Shown piece by piece: positions 7,040-11,146 of a DNA stretch of 11,146 nucleotides. Where the stretch lies: positions 1-11,146 of the forward strand of contig JAEZHR010000199.1 in NCBI GenBank assembly GCA_023416415.1. The letters are read 5' to 3'. The notes below the pieces were generated by a model. The model was not told where the DNA came from. It saw only the letters and a program-made list of their open reading frames with translations, and ran no database searches. Position 1 is the stretch's first letter. Each line of letters opens with the position of its first letter. The position numbers were made by a program, and so were the translations under genes. The DNA is from Pseudomonadota bacterium. GTDB taxonomy: Bacteria; Pseudomonadota; Gammaproteobacteria; Burkholderiales; Burkholderiaceae_D.

Positions 7040-7828
7040 GCCCAACACGTCTTGCATGTCGAACAGGCCGATCGTCTTCCCGGCCAGGAAGCGCGCAGCG
7101 CGCAGGCTGCCGTGGGCATAGGTGACCCGGCTGGCCGACTTGTGGGTGATTTCGATGCGCTCGCCGATGCCGGCAAACAGCACCGTATGGTCGCCGACGA
7201 TGTCCCCGCCGCGGATGGTGGCAAAGCCGATCGAGGACGGGTCGCGCTCACCGGTTACGCCTTCGCGTGCATATACCGCAACATCCTTCAGGTCGCGACC
7301 GAGCGCCTCGGCGATTACTTCGCCCATTTTCAATGCGGTGCCGGAGGGCGCGTCCACCTTGTGGCGGTGATGCGCTTCGATGATCTCAATGTCGTAGCCG
7401 TGGGAAAAACTTTTGGCGGCAAGTTCGAGCAGCTTCATCGTCACGTTCACGCCCACGCTCATGTTCGGTGCGAACACGATCGCGGTCTTCTGCGCCGCTG
7501 CGCGAATGGCCGCCTTGCCGGCGTCATCGAACCCGGTGGTGCCGATGATCATCTTGATGCCGTGGGCGGCGCAGTATTCGAGATGCCTGAGCGTGCCCTC
7601 GGGGCGCGTGAAGTCGATCAGGTATTCGGCGCTGGCCAGGCCGCGCGCGAGATCGGATTCGATCGTCACGCCGGTGGGGCGGCCGAGGAAGGCGCCGGCA
7701 TCGCTGCCGATCGAGGGGCCTGGAACGTCGAGGGCTCCGACCAGTTCGGCGTCGTCGGCGCCGAGCACGGTTTCAATCAGCATGTGGCCCATGCGGCCGG
7801 ATGCGCCGGCAATCGCGATCTTCATCAT
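7031..7828 (-). CDS. dapB: 4-hydroxy-tetrahydrodipicolinate reductase
   Basis: A 265-residue cytoplasmic enzyme that reduces 4-hydroxy-tetrahydrodipicolinate with NAD(P)H in the diaminopimelate/lysine pathway, feeding peptidoglycan and protein synthesis. The N-terminal Rossmann motif is GASGRMG (residues 8-14), IIGTTGF follows at 94-100, and the catalytic signature EAHHRHKVDAPSGTA is at 151-165. Its His153 and Lys157 align with the E. coli catalytic His159 and Lys163. The C-terminus has the usual GDHTVLFAG.GERIEITH block. The length is normal. The start is ATGATG: 7828 or 7825 are both possible, and MKIAIAG from 7825 matches homologues equally well. It starts 7-10 bp after the bamE stop, so the two are co-transcribed, and it ends at a strong terminator. 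Confidence 0.97.
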   Translation of the reverse strand: MMKIAIAGASGRMGHMLIETVLGADDAELVGALDVPGPSIGSDAGAFLGRPTGVTIESDLARGLASAEYLIDFTRPEGTLRHLEYCAAHGIKMIIGTTGFDDAGKAAIRAAAQKTAIVFAPNMSVGVNVTMKLLELAAKSFSHGYDIEIIEAHHRHKVDAPSGTALKMGEVIAEALGRDLKDVAVYAREGVTGERDPSSIGFATIRGGDIVGDHTVLFAGIGERIEITHKSASRVTYAHGSLRAARFLAGKTIGLFDMQDVLGLR

Positions 7829-7835
7829 CGTTCTG

Positions 7836-8366
7836 TTACTTTTGCTTGCCTTCGGAAATGAAGGCCAGATATTCGGCTTCGGTCGGCAGTTCGCCGCCTT
7901 CGATCTTCACCAGGCGATCGCCTTCGAAGAACACGGAGACACGGCTGGAAATCACTTCGCCCGAGCCTTTCTGCAGGCGGAAGGTGTAATCCCAGCGGTT
8001 GTCATGGAAGAGATCGTTTAGCAGCGGCGTCCCCAGCGCAAAACGCACCTGCTCGCGCGTCATGCCTTCCCTGAGCCGGTCGACCATTTCGCGCGAAACG
8101 AAATTTCCTTGCTGGATGTCGATGCGATACGGGGACAGCCAACCCAGAAGGCGGCGCACGCCGGTCGGGCCAGTTGTCGTCACGCCAGATTCTGCTGCCG
8201 CCGTCGCGGGTGCGGACAGCCCGGCCGCTTTCGGGGCGGGTGCTTGCTCATCGATCAGCGGATTTTTTGCCGCGCAGCCGGCGAGAAGGGCGGCCAGCAA
8301 AAGTCCGGACGCAAGGGTGCCCGTGCGGCGGCGAAGGGGGCTGGGTGCAGGGGACGGCACACGCAT
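7836..8366 (-). CDS. bamE: Outer membrane protein assembly factor BamE (SmpA/OmlA lipoprotein)
   Basis: A 176-residue outer-membrane lipoprotein of the BAM complex, which folds beta-barrel proteins into the outer membrane. The signal peptide has basic residues (LRRR, 11-14), a hydrophobic core at 19-29 and lipobox LLAGC with Cys31 as the lipidated residue. After an Ala/Pro-rich linker of about 45 residues comes the BamE domain, about 79-170: PYRIDIQQGNFVSREMVDRL, then GMTREQVRFALGTPLLNDLF, WDYTF, and VSVFFEGDRLVKIEG. It is longer than E. coli BamE (113 residues) because of the linker, which betaproteobacterial versions often show. I chose the ATG at 8366; a longer in-frame reading to 9221 crosses fur and the PilZ gene on the other strand and has no family similarity. 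It is divergent from fur and linked to dapB. Confidence 0.95.
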   Translation of the reverse strand: MRVPSPAPSPLRRRTGTLASGLLLAALLAGCAAKNPLIDEQAPAPKAAGLSAPATAAAESGVTTTGPTGVRRLLGWLSPYRIDIQQGNFVSREMVDRLREGMTREQVRFALGTPLLNDLFHDNRWDYTFRLQKGSGEVISSRVSVFFEGDRLVKIEGGELPTEAEYLAFISEGKQK

Positions 8367-8382
8367 GGAATCTCTCGGTTCG

Positions 8383-8419
8383 TTGGGCAAGCGGACTAAA
8401 ACGCTATATGATAAGCCAG
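8383..8419 (+). promoter_or_regulatory. Probable fur promoter within the bamE/fur divergent region
   Basis: The 78-bp gap between the divergent starts holds TATGAT (8407-8412; 5 of 6 matches to the -10 consensus) with TTGGGC at 8383-8388, 18 bp upstream and only a 3 of 6 match. This predicts a fur transcript starting near 8419 with a leader of about 26 nt. The opposite strand reads TATCAT over 8408-8413, a possible bamE -10, but no good -35 accompanies it. I see no convincing 19-bp Fur box here. Confidence 0.4.
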
Positions 8420-8444
8420 ATATTCCCCGAACCGACCATTCGAC

Positions 8445-8876
8445 ATGGCCAGCAATAATACAGACCTGAAAGCCAGCGGCCTGAAAGCCACGCTGCCGCG
8501 GCTGAAGATCCTCGACATCTTTCAGAACAGCCCGGTGCGGCACATGAGCGCCGAAGACGTCTACAAGGCGCTGCTGGCGGAGAACATGGACATCGGCCTG
8601 GCCACCGTGTACCGGGTTCTGACGCAGTTTGAGCAGGCCGGGCTGCTGCATCGCAATCATTTCGAAACCGGCAAGGCCGTGTTCGAACTCAACGAGGGCT
8701 CGCACCACGATCATCTGGTGTGCCTGGATTGCGGTCGTGTCGAGGAGTTCTTTGACGAAGAAATCGAAAAGCGACAGCAGCTCGTTGCGCACGGGCGCGG
8801 CTTCAAGATCGCCGAGCACGCCCTCGCCCTTTACGCACACTGCACCAAGGCAGACTGTCCCCACCGCGCGCGCTGA
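8445..8876 (+). CDS. fur: Ferric uptake regulator Fur
   Basis: A 143-residue cytoplasmic transcription factor that, loaded with Fe(II), dimerises on Fur boxes and represses iron-uptake genes. The N-terminal winged helix covers about residues 10-82: GLKATLPRLKILDIF, the HMSAEDVYKALL helix, and the recognition region IGLATVYRVLTQFEQAGL. The metal-binding and dimerisation half has the histidine cluster HHDH (87-90), the CxxC pair Cys93/Cys96 in HLVCLDCGRVEEF, and a second cysteine pair at 133 and 138. These features fit Fur rather than Zur, PerR or Mur, though metal choice cannot be proved from sequence. The length is typical. It is divergent from bamE, the classic fur-omlA arrangement of beta- and gammaproteobacteria. 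The ATG at 8445 lacks a clear Shine-Dalgarno sequence. Confidence 0.97.
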   Translation: MASNNTDLKASGLKATLPRLKILDIFQNSPVRHMSAEDVYKALLAENMDIGLATVYRVLTQFEQAGLLHRNHFETGKAVFELNEGSHHDHLVCLDCGRVEEFFDEEIEKRQQLVAHGRGFKIAEHALALYAHCTKADCPHRAR

Positions 8877-8942
8877 CCCATCATTGCTGCGGCACACACC
8901 TAGACCCGGTGGTCTGCGCGTTCGTCCGCGACCTGTTTCCCG

Positions 8943-9266
8943 ATGAAGGCTGATATCCGAAATTTCAACCGCAAACCCATCCGCGGACGAACCATTGTCG
9001 TACTGCCCGATGGCAGCCGTCTTGCGGGTTCGGCAAAGGATTTGTCTCTTGGCGGCATGGCCATGCTGCTGCCGCGACAGGTGGCGGTCGGGCTGATCTG
9101 TACGACCGCGCTGGAAACGGTCCTTGATGGGCGCGTGGTGCATTTCATTGCCCAGGCGAAAGTGGTCTACAGCATCCTGAGCGGCACCGAGGGATTTCGA
9201 ATAGGGTTGTTGTTTACGCAAGTCGATGCCGAGAACAACAAGATCCTGTCGGACTTGATGCTGTGA
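8943..9266 (+). CDS. Small single-domain PilZ protein (probable c-di-GMP receptor)
   Basis: A 107-residue protein consisting of one PilZ domain. The N-terminal RxxxR motif is present as RNFNR (Arg6 and Arg10), and DLSLGG at 33-38 gives the DxSxxG motif. These are the two c-di-GMP binding elements, so ligand binding is plausible. The closing GFRIGLLFTQVD strand is typical of the fold. There is no signal peptide, membrane segment or output domain, so it would act in the cytoplasm through a partner, for example in motility, pili or polysaccharide control; the target cannot be named from the sequence. It lies 66 bp after fur on the same strand and may share its transcript, and it converges on hrcA with 18 bp between stops. 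The ATG at 8943 has no strong ribosome binding site, so a start slightly elsewhere is possible. Confidence 0.85.
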   Translation: MKADIRNFNRKPIRGRTIVVLPDGSRLAGSAKDLSLGGMAMLLPRQVAVGLICTTALETVLDGRVVHFIAQAKVVYSILSGTEGFRIGLLFTQVDAENNKILSDLML

Positions 9267-9284
9267 GCGGTGACTGCGCGATGT

Positions 9285-10307
9285 TCAGTTCTGACTGAGC
9301 GCGTTCGACAGCAACTTGGCCGTGATGTCGACGATCGGGATCACGCGTTCGTAGGCCATGCGTGTGGGGCCGATCACGCCAAGCGTGCCGACGATCTTGC
9401 CCTTGGCCTCGTACGGTGCCGTGACAATGCTCATCGAATCGACCGGCACCAGTTTCGATTCCCCTCCGATGAAAATCTGCACGCCCGTTGCCCTGCTCGA
9501 AATGTCGAGTAGCTGGACGAGACTGGTCTTCTGCTCGAACAGATCGAACATCTTGCGCAGTGACTGCATGTTTGATGCAAGATCGGTCACCGAAAGCAGG
9601 TTGCGCTCGCCGGAGATCACCACTTCGTCGTCGTTCTCCGCCATCGCATCGCTTCCCGCCTCGACTGCGGCCTGCATCAGGCGTGTCATGTCATCACGCA
9701 GCTGACGCAGCTCGTTCTGCAGGCGCGCGCGCACATCCTCGAAGGTGCAGCCGGCGTAGTGCTGGTTGATGTAATTGGCCGCCTGCACCAGTTGCGAGGG
9801 GGTGTAGTCGGACTCCGTGAGAAGCAGTCGGTTCTGTACCTCGCCACCGGGCGAGACGATCACCAGCAGGATGCGCTTTTCCGACAGGCGCAGGAATTCG
9901 ACCTGATTGAACACCGACTCATGCTTCGGCGTCATCACCACGCCGGCAAACTGCGAAAGGGAGGACAGCACTTGGGCGGCATTGGCGATGATGCGCTGCG
10001 GCGAGCCATGCTGACGAGTCGGTTGAAGCTTCGATTCGACAGTCCTTTCGTCAATTGACTGGACTGTCAACAGGGTATCGACGAAGACGCGATACCCGCG
10101 CGGTGTGGGCACGCGCCCGGCTGAGGTGTGCGGACTGGAAACGAAACCCATCTCTTCCAGGTCGGCCATGATGTTGCGGATCGTCGCAGGCGACAGGTCG
10201 AGCCCGGAGATCCTGGACAGTGCACGCGAGCCAACTGGTTGGCCGTCGGCAATGTAGCGCTCGACCAGGGTCTTGAGCAGGGTTTGGGCGCGGGCATCAA
10301 GTTGCAT
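9285..10307 (-). CDS. hrcA: Heat-inducible transcription repressor HrcA
   Basis: A 340-residue repressor that binds the CIRCE inverted repeat ahead of groES-groEL and sometimes dnaK operons; GroEL keeps it active, so unfolded protein relieves repression. The N-terminal winged helix (about 1-75) includes PVGSRALSRISGLDLSPATIRNIMADLEEMG, followed by the hallmark SSPHTSAGRVPT.RGYR at 57-73. The GAF-like middle and the C-terminal block with VTAPYEAKGKIVGTLGVIGPTRMAYERVI complete a full-length HrcA (the family is about 335-350 residues). No CIRCE element, grpE or dnaK is in the window, so its targets lie elsewhere. The ATG at 10307 sits only 6 bases from a TAAAAT box, so the message may be nearly leaderless. 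It converges on the PilZ gene. Confidence 0.97.
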   Translation of the reverse strand: MQLDARAQTLLKTLVERYIADGQPVGSRALSRISGLDLSPATIRNIMADLEEMGFVSSPHTSAGRVPTPRGYRVFVDTLLTVQSIDERTVESKLQPTRQHGSPQRIIANAAQVLSSLSQFAGVVMTPKHESVFNQVEFLRLSEKRILLVIVSPGGEVQNRLLLTESDYTPSQLVQAANYINQHYAGCTFEDVRARLQNELRQLRDDMTRLMQAAVEAGSDAMAENDDEVVISGERNLLSVTDLASNMQSLRKMFDLFEQKTSLVQLLDISSRATGVQIFIGGESKLVPVDSMSIVTAPYEAKGKIVGTLGVIGPTRMAYERVIPIVDITAKLLSNALSQN

Positions 10308-10347
10308 GCACGTATTTTAGCCACCCGGCACCGGTGCTGCCACCCGG
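10307..10347 (-). promoter_or_regulatory. Probable hrcA promoter with palindrome in the spacer
   Basis: On the minus strand TAAAAT (10314-10319) is a 5 of 6 -10 box, and GTGGCA (10338-10343) is a 4 of 6 -35 box at 18-bp spacing. The spacer holds a perfect 10-bp palindrome, GCACCGGTGC (10328-10337), and two copies of CCGGGTGGC (10320-10328 and 10339-10347) flank it in direct orientation 19 bp apart. Transcription would start at about the hrcA ATG, making the message leaderless or nearly so. Binding by a regulator is inferred from the symmetry alone. Confidence 0.4.
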
Positions 10348-10391
10348 TGTTGCGTCTATGCCGCCTTCGCGGCCCAAAAGCTTGTCATGCG

Positions 10392-11099
10392 TCATCCACA
10401 ACCCAGGATCCACGCATGTACTGCATGCAAGTCGCTGCAGATCGCATCCGGTCGCACTTCATCCGGCAAGCCGCGTCCTGGATGCAGGCCCCGATTCATC
10501 CACACAGCTGCGAGGCCGGCACGCTGGGCGCCCTGGACGTCCAGCAGCGGATCGTCGCCGACGTAGACGGCTTCCTCCGGGCGCACCTTCAATTTTTCGC
10601 ATGCGGCGAGGAAGATAGCGGGATCCGGCTTGGCCAGGCCAAACTGGTGAGCGGCGACCGAAGCGTGGAAGAACGATGCCAATCCGATCTCCCCGAGGTC
10701 GGCCACGCCGTTCGACACTGATCCAATCAGAAAGTGTTGTTGCAGTGTTGTCAGCGCCGGAACCACGTCAGGAAACGGTAAGACTTCGTTGCGCGCCCGC
10801 GAGAACACGTCCATGGCTGCGTCAACAAGCCCCGGGTCGCAGCCATGGGTGCGGAAGGCATCGGCAAGTACCGCGTGGCGGAGGCGGCGCAGATCGATCT
10901 GGTAGGTTGGATCGGTCTTCATCAGGGTTTGGCGCCGCCTGCGCATTTCCTCGATCGTTACCGCGCCCGCAACAACGGGGGCGTGACGTTCCAGCCAGTC
11001 GTGCAGGATGCGCTCGGCCCGCTCGATGACGGGCACGATTGGCCATAGCGTATCGTCGAGGTCGAACAGGACGGCTTTGATGTGAGGCGGGAGGGGCAT
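10392..11099 (-). CDS. HAD-superfamily hydrolase (phosphatase-like)
   Basis: A 235-residue cytoplasmic protein with all four haloacid dehalogenase motifs: motif I FDLDDT with the nucleophile Asp13 and general acid Asp15; motif II GSVSNG with Ser129/Asn130; motif III Lys157 in LAKPDPAIF; and motif IV GDDPLLDVQGA at 181-191. A helical cap of about residues 20-105 lies between motifs I and II, as in the C1-cap phosphatases. The overall layout resembles the YigB/YjjG-like group, some of which dephosphorylate the riboflavin precursor 5-amino-6-(phosphoribitylamino)uracil or noncanonical nucleotides, but the substrate cannot be assigned here. It is upstream of hrcA on the same strand, with an 84-bp gap, and its own start lies 47 bp from the window edge. 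Confidence 0.9.
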   Translation of the reverse strand: MPLPPHIKAVLFDLDDTLWPIVPVIERAERILHDWLERHAPVVAGAVTIEEMRRRRQTLMKTDPTYQIDLRRLRHAVLADAFRTHGCDPGLVDAAMDVFSRARNEVLPFPDVVPALTTLQQHFLIGSVSNGVADLGEIGLASFFHASVAAHQFGLAKPDPAIFLAACEKLKVRPEEAVYVGDDPLLDVQGAQRAGLAAVWMNRGLHPGRGLPDEVRPDAICSDLHAVHAWILGCG

Positions 11100-11146
11100 G
11101 CGTACTGGAAAGCGAAGGGCAAGCGATTGGCTAATTATGGTCTAAT

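Noticed and set aside
6793..7251. N-terminal extension of the leuS frame into dapB
   Set aside because: The extension is Ala/Arg/Ser/Pro-rich, lies partly antiparallel in frame to nothing known and across dapB in another frame, the dapB terminator and the leuS promoter; leuS homology starts at 6792.
8405..8425. Possible Fur box (autoregulation) in the fur promoter
   Set aside because: GATAAG followed by GATATTC nearby looks suggestive, but the stretch does not fit the 19-bp GATAATGATAATCATTATC consensus well enough.
8902..8915. Hairpin AGACC-CGGT-GGTCT downstream of fur as a terminator
   Set aside because: The stem is only 5 bp and the following bases (GCGCGTTCG) are not a T-run.
8367..9221. 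N-terminal extension of the bamE frame across fur and the PilZ gene
   Set aside because: BamE has a clear signal peptide and lipobox starting at 8366; the extension is antisense to fur and the PilZ gene.
9285..9298. Small inverted repeat TCAGT-TCTG-ACTGA at the hrcA/PilZ convergent junction as a bidirectional terminator
   Set aside because: Five weak base pairs, no T-run on either side, and it overlaps the hrcA stop codon.
10360..10373. Hairpin GCCGC-CTTC-GCGGC between the HAD gene and hrcA as a terminator
   Set aside because: Short stem with no T-run on the minus strand; termination after the HAD gene is unproven and read-through into hrcA remains possible.
1..11146. Mobile elements, CRISPR, toxin-antitoxin, defence or biosynthetic cluster
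   Set aside because: No transposase, integrase, repeat array, tRNA attachment site or unfamiliar gene set; all sizeable genes fall in known housekeeping families with uniform composition.

Overview
This is an ordinary, densely packed chromosomal segment of a moderately GC-rich betaproteobacterium. The proteins read like those of Burkholderiales, probably Oxalobacteraceae (Herbaspirillum/Noviherbaspirillum-like); the order assignment is firmer than the family, and both rest on recognition of proteins and gene order rather than a database search. The order fur / bamE-dapB / leuS-lptE-holA-proA is a familiar Burkholderiales housekeeping arrangement. I see no mobile element, CRISPR array, tRNA, rRNA, phage gene or compositional break.

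Layout, right to left because most genes lie on the minus strand. A HAD-family phosphatase (10392-11099, -) is followed by hrcA, the CIRCE-binding heat-shock repressor (9285-10307, -). Converging on hrcA are two plus-strand genes: fur, the ferric uptake regulator (8445-8876), and a small single-domain PilZ protein, a probable c-di-GMP sensor (8943-9266). A 78-bp gap separates fur from the divergent bamE (outer-membrane assembly lipoprotein), which is followed closely by dapB (lysine/diaminopimelate biosynthesis). dapB ends in three tandem 9-bp repeats, each carrying an in-frame stop, and then a well-formed intrinsic terminator at 6963-6996. A new transcription unit then starts at a perfect TATAAT box (6827-6832, -): leuS, lptE, holA, proA, hemJ, a 2-hydroxychromene-2-carboxylate isomerase-like gene, and the first 45 codons of rlmL, which runs off the left edge. 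leuS-lptE-holA are tightly linked (4-nt gap, then 1-nt stop/start overlap). The later genes have gaps of 61, 51, 10 and 90 bp and may be read from the same message.

Functionally the window mixes translation (leuS, rlmL), replication (holA), amino-acid synthesis (proA, dapB), envelope assembly (lptE for LPS export, bamE for beta-barrel insertion), haem synthesis (hemJ) and global regulators (fur, hrcA). I did not find a convincing undescribed system. The points most worth a second look are the tandem stop-codon repeat at the end of dapB, the repeat/palindrome arrangement in the probable hrcA promoter with its very short or absent leader, the promoter position that decides the leuS start codon, and the orphan PilZ gene next to fur.
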